From CALXOD01 sp964402715 (GTDB lineage: Bacteria; Verrucomicrobiota; Lentisphaeria; Victivallales; Victivallaceae), in NCBI GenBank assembly GCA_964402715.1, contig CAYODJ010000003.1, positions 1-64,000 of the forward strand: a DNA stretch of 64,000 bases, written 5' to 3'. The notes beneath the pieces are model-generated. The model ran no database searches, was not told where the DNA came from, and was given only the letters and a program-made list of their open reading frames with translations. Positions 45,657 through 55,151 of the stretch are shown here, one piece after another; within the stretch, counting starts at the first letter, position 1, and each line of letters starts with the position of its first letter. Both the position numbers and the translations under genes were made by a program.

Positions 45657-48194
45657 TCAATCTTTCGGCCAACATATAAAGCCTGGAATACTATTGTCCC
45701 ATTCATGACCGTGCGGCGTAATCCTCGCCGTCAGCCCGAAACGGCCGGCGGCGGAGCAAACCAATTCGCATTTATACCGATAATTGCCGTCGCCCAAATT
45801 CTCCGCCAATTTCATCGGCTCCGCCTTGCCGCGCACGATCTCGTTGTGAACATTCACCTCCCCGTAATATGCTTCCACATCAACCTCGTCAGGATGCAGC
45901 TCATCCAAATGGACATCGACCGAAATCTGGAAACGATCATCAACATGGATATCATCCATAAGCTGCAAAACCTCCGGTCGCGTCAACGAAAGCTTCCCGA
46001 AGTAGTTCACGAGCCTTCCCTTGCGTTCCACCAGAGATTTGGCCTCCGCCGCACCGTCGGCCAGCAAACGCTTATAACCGTCACGAGCAGGCCGATAATA
46101 CTTCTCCTCATATTCCTGCACCATCCTGGTGCTGGAGAACTGGCCAATCGCCATGACTATCGACTCTTTCATTCGCCGGATCCACCTTTGAGGCAGATCG
46201 TTTCCAATGCGCTCATAGAAACAGGGGATTATTTCGTTCTCCAACAGTCCCAGAAGCGCTTGCGCCTCATAATTATCGACATCGTCAGGATTGGCGAAAG
46301 ACTCATTTCCCGGAATCGCCCATCCGCACTCCGGCGTATAGGCCTCGGCCCACCATCCATCAAGGATGCTGCAATTAATCACTCCGTTGGCAGCCGCCTT
46401 CATCCCGGATGTTCCGCTGGCCTCCTGCGGGCGGCGAGGCGTATTGAGCCACACGTCGACCCCCTGGACCAGCGAACGGGCAAGACCTATGTCATAATCC
46501 TCCAGAAAAACCAGACGGTCCTGCACTCCGTGCTGTCTCGCAAACTGAACCAGATCCTGAATCAGGTGCTTTCCCGCATCGTCCGCCGGATGAGCCTTTC
46601 CCGAAAAAACAAATTGCACGGGGCGTTGCTTGTCTCTAAGCAACGCCAGCAGTCGATCGGGATACCGCAGCAGCAAAGTTCCTCGCTTATACGTGGCAAA
46701 GCGTCGCGCGAATCCAATGGTGAGAATATCCGGATCCAACAGCGCTTTGCCGTTCAACTTGCCCTGCCCTATGTCAGCCGCGAAAACAAAACTGTTCTGA
46801 ACGACATGGCGGATATGACGGATCATGGCCTGCCTTTCCAGGCCATGTGCCATCCACAGCTCCTCGTCAGGAATATTAAAGACGGCCTGACACAGTTGCT
46901 CAGGATCCGGGTTGTGCATCCAATTCGCATTCAGATACCTGTCCAGAATCAACCGGATTCTGTTGGAAATCCACGATGCGATATGAACCCCATTGGTGAT
47001 ATGGCCGATTGGAATTTCCGACACGGATCTCTGAGGCCAAAGCATCTTCCACATCTCTCTGGCCACTTCACCATGCAGACGACTGACGCCGTTACTGTAA
47101 TTGGACATGCTGAGGCCGAGCACCGTCATCGACATATCGCTGCTGCGCTCACGGTCATTGAAAGGAACTCCCCAACGGATGATTCTGTTCACATCCATCC
47201 TGACGCTCTGCGCATAGACTTCAAGATACGGACGGACCAGTGCAATCTCAAACACTTCATTTCCGGCTGGAACCGGAGTATGCGTGGTGAAGACATTGGT
47301 ACGGCGGACAATTTCCAGCGCGGTATCCGGTTCAATCCCGTGCTGTACGAGCTCCTCCAGGCGAGCCAAAGGCATGAAGGCCGCATGCCCTTCGTTCATA
47401 TGGCAGACCTCCGGATTGCACCCCAAGGCGACCAGCGCCTTATACCCTCCAATGCCGAGCAACAGCTCCTGATGCAATCTCATTCGTCGGTCGCCGCCAT
47501 ACAGTCTCCACGTAATCTCCCTAAAATCAGGCGGATTCTGCGCCAGTTCCGTGTCAAGAAGAACAAGCGGAATGTTGCCGACCCATAGAATCCAAACTGC
47601 GGCAAAGAGCGACCGATCCATAAGCCTGATGCTGACGGTGATACTGCGTCCCTGCTCGTCCCGTGCCCGCACCAGGGGCATGTTGTGTATCTCATTCTCC
47701 GGGTAGCGCTCATTCTGCCATCCGTTGCTGTCCAGCATCTGTCGGAAATACCCCTGTCTGTAAAGCAGCCCTACGGCAACCAGAGGAAGCCTCATATCCG
47801 ACGCGGCCTTTAAATGGTCGCCGGACAGAACGCCCAGCCCTCCGGAAAAAAGGCGCAGACTTTCGTGGATTCCGAACTCCATTGAGAAATAGGCAATCTT
47901 GCGGGTTGAGAAATTCTCGTCTTTTGACACAACGCGCTCAAATTCCGTCTGCACGGCTTTCAACTGCCGGAGATATCCTGCATCACGCGCCAATTCCTCC
48001 AGTCGTTCTTGAGGAACCTGCATCAGGAAACGGCGGCTGTTACCCTCCAACTTCCGCCACAGATTCGGGTTGATACGAACAAAGAGTTCGATGGCCAGAG
48101 GATGCCAACACCACCACATGTTAAAGGAAAGTTGTTCCAGAAACTTCAACTCTGCGGGAATGCGTGGAGCAACATTGAATAGTTTAACGTTCAT
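45657..48194 (-). CDS. glgP: Alpha-glucan phosphorylase (GT35)
   Basis: Releases glucose 1-phosphate from glycogen. The 845-residue protein matches the shorter alpha-glucan phosphorylase type: the N-terminus has LSFNMWWCWHP and AYFSMEFGIHESLRLFSGGL (20), MNEGHAAF lies in the middle, and the PLP-lysine region is EASGTSGMKAAANGVINCS (19). The C-terminus carries an extra beta-rich region after LTRPEVLQL. The ATG at 48194 is chosen because the family begins a few residues before FNVAPRIP; 28 further upstream codons look non-coding. The ribosome-binding site is weak. It precedes glgA by 83 bases and follows the CBM48 gene. Confidence 0.94.
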   Translation of the reverse strand: MNVKLFNVAPRIPAELKFLEQLSFNMWWCWHPLAIELFVRINPNLWRKLEGNSRRFLMQVPQERLEELARDAGYLRQLKAVQTEFERVVSKDENFSTRKIAYFSMEFGIHESLRLFSGGLGVLSGDHLKAASDMRLPLVAVGLLYRQGYFRQMLDSNGWQNERYPENEIHNMPLVRARDEQGRSITVSIRLMDRSLFAAVWILWVGNIPLVLLDTELAQNPPDFREITWRLYGGDRRMRLHQELLLGIGGYKALVALGCNPEVCHMNEGHAAFMPLARLEELVQHGIEPDTALEIVRRTNVFTTHTPVPAGNEVFEIALVRPYLEVYAQSVRMDVNRIIRWGVPFNDRERSSDMSMTVLGLSMSNYSNGVSRLHGEVAREMWKMLWPQRSVSEIPIGHITNGVHIASWISNRIRLILDRYLNANWMHNPDPEQLCQAVFNIPDEELWMAHGLERQAMIRHIRHVVQNSFVFAADIGQGKLNGKALLDPDILTIGFARRFATYKRGTLLLRYPDRLLALLRDKQRPVQFVFSGKAHPADDAGKHLIQDLVQFARQHGVQDRLVFLEDYDIGLARSLVQGVDVWLNTPRRPQEASGTSGMKAAANGVINCSILDGWWAEAYTPECGWAIPGNESFANPDDVDNYEAQALLGLLENEIIPCFYERIGNDLPQRWIRRMKESIVMAIGQFSSTRMVQEYEEKYYRPARDGYKRLLADGAAEAKSLVERKGRLVNYFGKLSLTRPEVLQLMDDIHVDDRFQISVDVHLDELHPDEVDVEAYYGEVNVHNEIVRGKAEPMKLAENLGDGNYRYKCELVCSAAGRFGLTARITPHGHEWDNSIPGFICWPKD

Positions 48195-48334
48195 AGTATT
48201 CAGGTAATTTGATTTTCCCAATCTGATACATTCTGAAACACATGATGATGAACTCACTGCGGAGAAACCGCCGCACACACGAGAAACGCACGCGCAAAAC
48301 TGAGAATCAACTCATCTCACATTCTGCAGCAAAA

Positions 48335-48673
48335 CTAAATCTCCACTTTCAATTTGTTGTTGAGCGTTCCAAAATCATTTGAAGTAATGTCACTGTTGTT
48401 ATCATCTACACACCAGACGCCATCGACCACGAACTTGTATTCATACTCGCCGGAAGGCAACATAAGATAACCATAATAAACACCGTCGTGATTGCGATCC
48501 ACCAGAATCTTAGATTCCGTATTCCAATCATTGAAAGTACCTGCGACGGCGACGGTCTTCCCCACGCCCGCATCAATCATGAATTCCACCCGTTTTCGTT
48601 TCGGACGTGTCCCGGCCGCAACCTTACTATGCTGTTTGCCACCGACTTTCCTGCTGTCAACATTCTTTTCCAT
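48335..48673 (-). CDS. Stand-alone CBM48 (glycogen-binding) protein
   Basis: A 112-residue protein with a basic N-terminal 35 residues (many Lys/Arg) followed by one complete AMPK/isoamylase-type CBM48 domain: RVEFMIDAG, VAVAGTFNDWN, MLPSGEYEYKFVVDGVWCVD (20), then SNDFGTLNNKLKV. AAGGAG nine bases upstream fixes the ATG at 48673. No catalytic domain. It is the first gene of the glycogen group on this strand, 140 bases before glgP, so a role in binding glycogen or anchoring enzymes to it is a fair inference. Confidence 0.88.
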   Translation of the reverse strand: MEKNVDSRKVGGKQHSKVAAGTRPKRKRVEFMIDAGVGKTVAVAGTFNDWNTESKILVDRNHDGVYYGYLMLPSGEYEYKFVVDGVWCVDDNNSDITSNDFGTLNNKLKVEI

Positions 48674-49184
48674 GAAACACCACTCCTTACACTCGATAAA
48701 AGGTTTTCTGAATCGAAAATCCCCTGCCTCCATCCGCCCGCCAATTACAGTTTCCTCGCTCGCACCGGCATCATGGACGGCATGGCACAACACACACCCC
48801 TCTTAAAAGATAAACCCACCGCTCTTGGCGACGCCTGCAACGATATCTCCGCCTCAGGGACTTTACCGTAAACCGCATCCCGCCGCCAGTCTCTCCATAT
48901 CTCCTCCTGTCATTAGTCCTCCCCGCCATGATCGGTTCGGCGCAAACCCATGCCGCCCACTAATTCGGGGAAAGCATCCGTCTCACCTCATGTCACTGTT
49001 CTGATCCTCGACAACCTTGCCGGCGACCTGAAGAGACCGTGATACTATAATTGCGAATGTGTCTAAAATCCAGTCTAAAACTTGATAATTCAACAAAAAG
49101 ATCACAGCTGTCCCATAGCAAGATCATGGAACCGTCTGAATGACGGTGAGCGGCAGACGCAAGGTAGAACCGGCATGGATCTGA
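48674..49184. other. Non-coding gap upstream of the CBM48 gene
   Basis: No gene recognised. The right part contains ACAGCTGTCCCATAG at 49106-49120, reminiscent of the inverted TCCCACAGGA repeats near 8280-8540, so degraded mobile DNA probably contributes. Confidence 0.35.
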
Positions 49185-49604
49185 TGCTTTCAAATGTTCC
49201 GGTTCATGAAGCGATATCCATGCGTGCACCTTCAAATGAACTGAGGTTTCGGCCGACGGACACGCACCGGCCCGGGTAAGTTCAAGGCGATGTTTTTCAA
49301 AAGTGCGGTGCACATAGTCGACTCCATGCCGTTCCGGATCATGGCCGATGTAACCGGATATACAAGAATCCGGACGGAACGGAGAAACCCGGAGATGGAA
49401 CATAGAAAATCGCGTTCCCCGACGAAGCATCGTAAATCAACGATGGCGAGCCGAAGCCGGCCTGACGTCCGCCGAACACTTCCCGCAGAAGCGGCGGTGC
49501 CGCCAAACGGGAGAGCTGCCGGAAGAAACGGATGAACATCATCGGCAACGTTTTTGTCAGCGTCGGCAACCGCAAGTGTTTTTTCACAAAATTCGTGGGC
49601 AACG
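49185..49604 (+). mobile_element. Internally deleted relic of the 1178-2619 IS family
   Basis: In plus orientation several coding segments of the 1320-2525 transposase follow each other in compressed order: the zinc-finger region near 49195-49310 (TTCAAATGAACTGAGGTTTC against its counterpart), the first-Asp region near 49328-49360, the second-Asp region near 49443, and the C-terminal ATGAACATCATCGGCAACG with a terminal repeat ending about 49604. No open frame remains. Confidence 0.7.
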
Positions 49605-49704
49605 GAAAAAACGTAACGGCGCAGCGGACAACGAGATAAACTGCAATTGGCGAACTCCATCTACAGGGAACATGCGTTATCCCCCCATGCGCACGCACCC
49701 TGAT

Positions 49705-50388
49705 TCAACGATCCGCCTGTTCACCGAAGTCACAAATGCGGCAATGACGACAATCCATGCCCTGCGGCGGAACATAGACACTGCCGCGTTTAACGGAACT
49801 CCTGAAATTCAAGTAGTTCATGCCCGCCAGCAAAACGCCGACAACGATGAACGCACCGGGAGCGCTCGACGGCAACAGAAAATCCACCGTCCAACCGGTG
49901 ATGATTTTGACTTCGAACATAGATCCTGTGCTCAAAAACTCGCGGATGATGCCCGTAACTGTTAAAGTGAACGTGAAACCGAGCCCCATGCCGAGTCCGT
50001 CCAGAAGCGAGCGGATCGGATTATTCTTCGAGGCGAATGCCTCGGCGCGCCCCAAGACAATGCAATTGACGACTATCAGCGGGATGAAGATTCCAAGTGC
50101 ATTATACAATTCAGGAGGCGAGTAGGCTCTCATGAGCAAATCTATGATCGTCACAAACGTGGCAATCACCACGATGTAGACTGGAATTCTGATCTTCTTG
50201 GGCACGATGGACGCGATGAGAGAAATGACCACATTGCTGCATAACAGAACAAAGGTGGTGGCCAGCCCCATCCCGAGTCCATTCGATGCGCTTGATGTTA
50301 CGGCCAGAGTCGGGCATGTGCCGAGTACCAGCACCAACACCGGATTTTCCCTCCACAGTCCTTTTGTGAAATCATTGAGCAAATTCAT
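49705..50388 (-). CDS. rnfE: Rnf complex subunit RnfE
   Basis: Integral membrane subunit of the ion-translocating ferredoxin:NAD+ oxidoreductase. The 227-residue protein begins FTKGLWRENPVLVLVLGTCP (20), has about six hydrophobic helices and the family signature FIPLIVVNCIVLGRAEAFA. Its C-terminus carries an added CRHCRIC motif (C-x2-C-x2-C) that could bind a metal. The ATG overlaps the rnfG stop by four bases. It is the last gene of the rnfABCDGE operon, with an IS relic following. Confidence 0.93.
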   Translation of the reverse strand: MNLLNDFTKGLWRENPVLVLVLGTCPTLAVTSSASNGLGMGLATTFVLLCSNVVISLIASIVPKKIRIPVYIVVIATFVTIIDLLMRAYSPPELYNALGIFIPLIVVNCIVLGRAEAFASKNNPIRSLLDGLGMGLGFTFTLTVTGIIREFLSTGSMFEVKIITGWTVDFLLPSSAPGAFIVVGVLLAGMNYLNFRSSVKRGSVYVPPQGMDCRHCRICDFGEQADR

Positions 50389-51059
50389 TTGGATACTCCC
50401 AGCGATGATTCAACGGTTGCACGATTCTGCCCGAAAGCACGCGCGATCGACCATACCAGAGAAGTGACCGCGCGACTGGTGACGGTGGCTCCCGTATGAA
50501 ACTCTATATCTCCGCCGTCCTTGCTCACCCGCCAGGGCTCCTCAACGGCTTTGCGCCCCGCAAATTGATCCAGAATCCGATTCGCCGGAATCCCGGCATC
50601 CACAGCCCCCGATCCTCTGAGGAACGTTGCGACAGTTTTTATCCGTTTGCGCTCGCAGACAACCGTTCCAAGTCCCGGCGTTTCGCTTTGACGCGTAATC
50701 AACACGGTACGCACCGTTCCGTCCAAATCCAAGCCGACCAGACCCTCGATGGCACCGCCATATCCCAGCTTATTGCTCCCCTTTCCGGCAAAACCGACCA
50801 GCTTACCATCTCTGGTCGCTCCGTAGAAAATCACATCGTTGCCGTCCTGATCGGAAATCGTGATCGTGTTCGACGCCGGCTGATTGTCAAACGGCGGAAG
50901 CACCATCTTCAACGCCTGATTGATGGCATTCTGCTCGGCCGCAACAATCGGCGCCGCAGTCAGGCGCGATACAAACGCCAGAGCCAGCGCCGCCACCAGC
51001 CCGATGCCTGCAAGGAACATTCCCAAGACATAAATATTTTCGGTTTCTTTTATTTTCAT
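50385..51059 (-). CDS. rnfG: Rnf complex subunit RnfG (covalent FMN)
   Basis: Single-pass membrane protein with a periplasmic FMN-binding domain. One transmembrane helix lies at about residues 10-32. The flavinylation site is in TGATVTSRAV near residue 190, where the second Thr would be esterified to FMN. GGAIEGLVGLDLDG and RQSETPGLG are typical of the family. The 224-residue length is normal. It starts nine bases after the rnfD stop and overlaps rnfE by four bases. Confidence 0.94.
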   Translation of the reverse strand: MKIKETENIYVLGMFLAGIGLVAALALAFVSRLTAAPIVAAEQNAINQALKMVLPPFDNQPASNTITISDQDGNDVIFYGATRDGKLVGFAGKGSNKLGYGGAIEGLVGLDLDGTVRTVLITRQSETPGLGTVVCERKRIKTVATFLRGSGAVDAGIPANRILDQFAGRKAVEEPWRVSKDGGDIEFHTGATVTSRAVTSLVWSIARAFGQNRATVESSLGVSK

Positions 51060-51068
51060 AGCGTGATC

Positions 51069-52202
51069 TCACCCCCGTGCCCTGACATAACCGAACGGAC
51101 GTTTAACACACCAGCGATCGATCAACGGCACCAATGCGTTCATGAATAGAATAGAAAAACTGACTCCTTCAGGGTAGTTTCCCCAAATACGAATGACGCT
51201 TGTGATTATCCCGCACCCGACTGCAAACACGACGCAGCCGGCGCATGTCATTGGAGATGAAACCATGTCAGTTGCCATAAAAATGGCGCCCAAAAGCAAA
51301 CCGCCCGTCAACACATGAAAAAGAGGCGTGGGAGTCACGCCCGGCAGAAAGTAATGTACTATCCCCGTGAATAGAGCGACGGTGCCGACATAACAGAGCG
51401 GAACACGCCAATTAATCAACCTCCAATAGATCAACATGGCCGCGCCAATAAGCAACGCCAGCCCGGACGTTTCGCCGAGACACCCTCCCCGATTCCCCAA
51501 GAAATACTCGCGCAGCGTCGCGGAATTGTCCACTTTCGAAAAGTTGGACCGCGCTTCGGCAGTGTTGTCCAGCAGTTTCGGCGTCGTTTTGACAATGCCA
51601 AGCGGAGTGGCGCATGTCAGCGCGTCCACCGAAGCCCCGTTTTTAAGCTGCCGCCATTCCTCCTGATTGTAAAAGACCTTTGAATAGTCGCCTTCATCCA
51701 ACCCCATTTTCGACGTCGGCACCCAGCACGTCATCGCAGCGGGGAATGCGATCAGCAGCCCGACGCGCGCCACCAGAGCAGGATTGAACGGGTTGTGACC
51801 GAGTCCGCCGTAAACCTGTTTGCCCAGCCAGATGGCAAGGAAAGCTCCGATCAGACATACGTAAAACGGAACGCCGGCGGACAAGTTCAACGCCAGCAGC
51901 AGACCGGTTAACGCCGCACTGCAATCGCGGACGGTGCCCCAGACCGGTTTTCTTGCTATTCTGCACCACAGAGCCTCGGCGCCGACGCAGAACAAGACGC
52001 AGTACAGCACGACACGCAATGCATTCACGCCAAAGAAGAGGAACGAGGCCAACACTGCGGGCGACAACGCCAGCATAACTTTCAACATGATCACCGGGAC
52101 GCTCTCATTGGTTCTGACATGAGGCGAACTGCTCAGAACCAATTCATCCCCCTTCGGCATTCTCAGTTCGGATTGCATATTTTTTTCATTCATTTTCTGC
52201 AT
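51069..52202 (-). CDS. rnfD: Rnf complex subunit RnfD
   Basis: Membrane subunit carrying a covalently bound FMN. The 377-residue protein begins with SSSPHVRTNESVP, then about eight to nine hydrophobic helices; KQVYGGLGHNPFNPALVARV (20) and LTCATPLG (expected flavinylated Thr) are visible. About 25 N-terminal residues precede the conserved start, and internal ATGs at the fourth and ninth codons are possible. It lies 29 bases after rnfC and nine before rnfG. Confidence 0.93.
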   Translation of the reverse strand: MQKMNEKNMQSELRMPKGDELVLSSSPHVRTNESVPVIMLKVMLALSPAVLASFLFFGVNALRVVLYCVLFCVGAEALWCRIARKPVWGTVRDCSAALTGLLLALNLSAGVPFYVCLIGAFLAIWLGKQVYGGLGHNPFNPALVARVGLLIAFPAAMTCWVPTSKMGLDEGDYSKVFYNQEEWRQLKNGASVDALTCATPLGIVKTTPKLLDNTAEARSNFSKVDNSATLREYFLGNRGGCLGETSGLALLIGAAMLIYWRLINWRVPLCYVGTVALFTGIVHYFLPGVTPTPLFHVLTGGLLLGAIFMATDMVSSPMTCAGCVVFAVGCGIITSVIRIWGNYPEGVSFSILFMNALVPLIDRWCVKRPFGYVRARG

Positions 52203-52231
52203 CGGTTTCCATCAATAGATTAGGCCGCACA

Positions 52232-53569
52232 TCACTGGTTCTTCTTGGCAAGTTTACGTACTTCCGCCTTCCCCCGTCTGAAGTGTTGCACCAGAGGGCG
52301 ATGCGCAGGGCAGACATAAGCGCATGAACCACATTCAATACAATCCATCAGATGATTATGTGCCGCAATGGCAAATTTCTCACTCTCGATTGCGGTGGCC
52401 AACGCGCCCGGATTCAGATTCATCGCACACACAGACAGGCAGCGCCCGCAGCGAATGCACCCCGTGGATTCATACTGCCGCACCATCGTCGTTGGCAGCA
52501 GCAAGATGCCGGAGGTATTTTTCATAACCGTCACATCGAAAGACCTCTGCGCAAACCCCATCATCGGACCGCCAAGAATCGCCTTGCCCGGTTCGCACGT
52601 CACTCCGCCCGACAATTCAATCGGCACTCGGATCGGCGTTCCGATACGGCAGCGCCAGTTGCCTGGATTGCGGATAGCCTCGCCGGTGACGGTGGTGATG
52701 CGTTCAATCAGGGGTTCCCCCCGCAACACGGCCGCGGCACAGGCGGCAGCCGTGCCGACGTTTTGAACTACACAACCGGCATCCATCGGCAATCCCCCGG
52801 CCGGCACCTTGCGTCGCGCGATCGCGTAGATCAGCTGCTTTTCGGCGCCCTGCGGATAGCGCACCTTGAGGCCGACCACCTGCACACCGTAATCACCCGC
52901 CTTCTTCAAAAGCGCCTCGATAGCATCGGTTTTATTGATCTCGACGCCGACACAGATATTCTCAACACCGAGAATTCTTCCGCAGATGGCGGCTCCGATC
53001 AGAACCGATTCCGGATTCTCCAACATCAGCCGATGATCCGCAGTGAGATAAGGCTCGCACTCGGCACCGTTCAGAATCAGGTAGTCTATCTTCTTGTCCG
53101 GCGGCGGCGAAAGTTTGACATGGGTGGGGAAAGCCGCCCCCCCCATTCCGACTATGCCTGAATCCGCAATGCGCTGTCTCAGGCTCTCTGGAGAAGAGCT
53201 CCTCCAGTCCAGCGACGGCGGCAAATCGCACCATGCGTCCTCCCCGTCAGAATCAATGCGCACCGCAGGAACCGCAGTGCCCATGGGTCCGGGCACGTCC
53301 TCAATCGCCACGACCTTCCCGCTGGTGGGGGAATGCAAAGGCACCGACACAAAGCCGCTCGCTTCCGCAATCCTCTCACCTTTCTTAACAACCTGACCCG
53401 GCTTGACTGTAACTTTAGGCGGAGCACCGATATTCTGCGCAACAATGACCCGGTATTCGCTCTGCAACGGCACGTTGCGAACCGCAGATCCGCTTGAAAG
53501 CGCCTTCCCATCGCCGGACGGATGAACCCCGCCCTTGAACGTGGCGATCTTGTAACCCATCTCATTCAT
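52232..53569 (-). CDS. rnfC: Rnf complex subunit RnfC
   Basis: Peripheral subunit with NADH/FMN and iron-sulfur sites. The 445-residue protein starts FKGGVHPSGDGKALS, carries a barrel-sandwich segment (VKPGQVVKKGERIAEASGF, 19), the nucleotide-binding GIVGMGGAAFPTHVK and two ferredoxin motifs, CIRCGRCLSVC and CIECGSCAYVC, near the C-terminus. It is close to the short RnfC type without long Ala/Lys repeats. The ATG at 53569 overlaps the rnfB stop (ATGA) and has GGAGGTGGAG upstream, which fixes the start; a longer upstream open stretch is rnfB read in another frame. Confidence 0.95.
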   Translation of the reverse strand: MNEMGYKIATFKGGVHPSGDGKALSSGSAVRNVPLQSEYRVIVAQNIGAPPKVTVKPGQVVKKGERIAEASGFVSVPLHSPTSGKVVAIEDVPGPMGTAVPAVRIDSDGEDAWCDLPPSLDWRSSSPESLRQRIADSGIVGMGGAAFPTHVKLSPPPDKKIDYLILNGAECEPYLTADHRLMLENPESVLIGAAICGRILGVENICVGVEINKTDAIEALLKKAGDYGVQVVGLKVRYPQGAEKQLIYAIARRKVPAGGLPMDAGCVVQNVGTAAACAAAVLRGEPLIERITTVTGEAIRNPGNWRCRIGTPIRVPIELSGGVTCEPGKAILGGPMMGFAQRSFDVTVMKNTSGILLLPTTMVRQYESTGCIRCGRCLSVCAMNLNPGALATAIESEKFAIAAHNHLMDCIECGSCAYVCPAHRPLVQHFRRGKAEVRKLAKKNQ

Positions 53570-54408
53570 GCCTTCTCCACCTCCGCAGCTTCTCTTTCCT
53601 GTGTAAAAGGTATCGCTCGCAGACACCCTGTCGGGCACCCGACTCCAGCCACCTCCTCGGCGCTGGGTGCAGAAGCTGAATAATTGACCTTGGCAAGGAA
53701 ACCGGTGATTTCCATTTTCTCCGGCATGGCTCTGGCACACTTCCGGCAACCGATGCAAGGAGCGTCGCAGAACTTCCTTTTCGTTGCGCCGTTGGCGGGG
53801 GAATTGCAGAACACGTGGAAAGGCGCGTCCGCCGGCACCAGCTTGATCAAACCGCGGGGGCATGTCCTCACGCACTTCCCGCATCCGACACACAGGCCGG
53901 TATGCACAAACGCCAGACCGTTGCGGATCTCGATGGCTCCGAACGGACAGGCATGTGCACAGCTGGACATGCCCAGGCAGCCATATGCGCACCCCTTGGG
54001 CCCGCCGGCAATCATCGATGCCGACACGCAGTCAGTCACGCCGTTGTAACGAACCACTGTCTTCATCTTGGATCGGTCACCACTGCATGTGACCACCGCT
54101 ACCTGCTTGAACTCACCTCCGGCCTCGATGCCCAGCACGCGTGCAATGGCGCTCACTGTCTCACGGGAACTGACCGGACATTTCCCCGGCGAGTTCTCGC
54201 CGTCAACAACCGACTTGGCGAAATCAGCGCATCCGGCTTTGCCGCAGCCGCCGCAGTTCGCGTTCGGCAGCAGTTCGGTGATCAATTCGACTCGCTGATC
54301 TGTTTCAACACGGAAGAATTTTGCGAAAAAACCGATGACGCAGCCCAGGAGCAACCCTGTGGCCGTCATCGTCAGAGCAGCAACAACAAAAGAGACCATC
54401 GTCCGCAT
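53566..54408 (-). CDS. rnfB: Rnf complex subunit RnfB (multi-cluster ferredoxin)
   Basis: Electron-entry subunit. The 280-residue protein has one N-terminal membrane helix (about 5-28), then the cluster motif NCGGCGKAGCADFA with a downstream Cys (GKCPV). A cysteine-rich middle follows (CAYGCLGMSSCAHACPFGA, 19), then CVGCGKCVRTCPRGL and CIGCRKCARAMPEKM, where the last motif lacks the usual fourth Cys. The start at 54408 lies 50 bases after the rnfA stop; rnfC overlaps its stop. Confidence 0.94.
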   Translation of the reverse strand: MRTMVSFVVAALTMTATGLLLGCVIGFFAKFFRVETDQRVELITELLPNANCGGCGKAGCADFAKSVVDGENSPGKCPVSSRETVSAIARVLGIEAGGEFKQVAVVTCSGDRSKMKTVVRYNGVTDCVSASMIAGGPKGCAYGCLGMSSCAHACPFGAIEIRNGLAFVHTGLCVGCGKCVRTCPRGLIKLVPADAPFHVFCNSPANGATKRKFCDAPCIGCRKCARAMPEKMEITGFLAKVNYSASAPSAEEVAGVGCPTGCLRAIPFTQEREAAEVEKA

Positions 54409-54458
54409 CCTTCCCTTACATAGAACAACACAGGGGAATCAACTTTCCCTCCCACCGA

Positions 54459-55052
54459 TCAGCACAGTCCGGAAAACCCGACGAAAGCCATTGCAAGAAT
54501 TCCTGCTGTGATCAAGGCAATGGACGTGCCCTGAAACGGTCTGGGGATATCCGACAACTCCAACCGTTCCCTGAGACTTGCGAACAAAAGCAAAGCCAAC
54601 GCAAATCCTATTCCTGAGAACGCTCCGAAAATCGTGGCATCCAGGACACTTCTTTCCGCCTTCGCGTTCAGCGTGGCAACGCCGAGCACCGCGCAGTTGG
54701 TAGTGATGAGCGGCAGATATATGCCGAGAGCCTTGTACAGCGGCTGACTGACCTTCTGCAAAATGATCTCCACAACCTGCACCAGGGATGCTATGACCAA
54801 TATGAAGAGGATGATCTGCAGAAATTCAAGATGAACAATAACGCCGCCAGGCAGCGCGATCCTCAGAAGATAATTGGAAATCATGGAAGTCAGCGCCGAC
54901 GCCAAGGTCATGACAAAGACAACTGCGCCTGACATTCCCATTGCCGTCTCAAGGCGCTTCGATACGCCGAGGAACGGACAGATCCCCAGGAAACGCGACA
55001 GCACAAAATTGTAGACCAGCACCGCTCCGATCGTCAACTCCAGATATTTCAT
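54459..55052 (-). CDS. rnfA: Rnf complex subunit RnfA
   Basis: Integral membrane subunit, 197 residues with six hydrophobic helices. VYNFVLSRFLGICPFLGVSK (20) at the N-terminus and LITTNCAVLGVATLN in the middle are diagnostic; conserved cysteines in these segments hold a membrane Fe-S site in the complex. AGAGGA upstream supports the ATG. It is the first gene of the operon order A-B-C-D-G-E, the same order as the E. coli rsx operon, and a strong sigma-70 promoter lies 71 bases upstream. Confidence 0.95.
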   Translation of the reverse strand: MKYLELTIGAVLVYNFVLSRFLGICPFLGVSKRLETAMGMSGAVVFVMTLASALTSMISNYLLRIALPGGVIVHLEFLQIILFILVIASLVQVVEIILQKVSQPLYKALGIYLPLITTNCAVLGVATLNAKAERSVLDATIFGAFSGIGFALALLLFASLRERLELSDIPRPFQGTSIALITAGILAMAFVGFSGLC

Positions 55053-55122
55053 TAGTCATTCCTCTGCGTTCGCCATCCAGATGGACGGAATGCCACCGCA
55101 TACCGCCCTCGCACGGCCGTCT

Positions 55123-55151
55123 AATATAGCCGATGCAGGCCTGTTTGTCAA
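55123..55151 (-). promoter_or_regulatory. Strong sigma-70 promoter of the rnf operon
   Basis: The minus strand reads TTGACA, exactly 17 bases, TATATT: a full -35 consensus and five of six in the -10. Predicted start near 55116, leader about 64 bases. Confidence 0.75.

Noticed and set aside
45705..47588. 627-codon open frame antisense to glgP
   Set aside because: Lies wholly inside a well-supported phosphorylase gene; its translation shows no recognisable domain and it follows from codon bias on the opposite strand.
52232..53992. Longer rnfC start at 53992
   Set aside because: The extra 141 codons overlap rnfB in another frame; the ATG at 53569 has a strong ribosome-binding site and the ATGA overlap.
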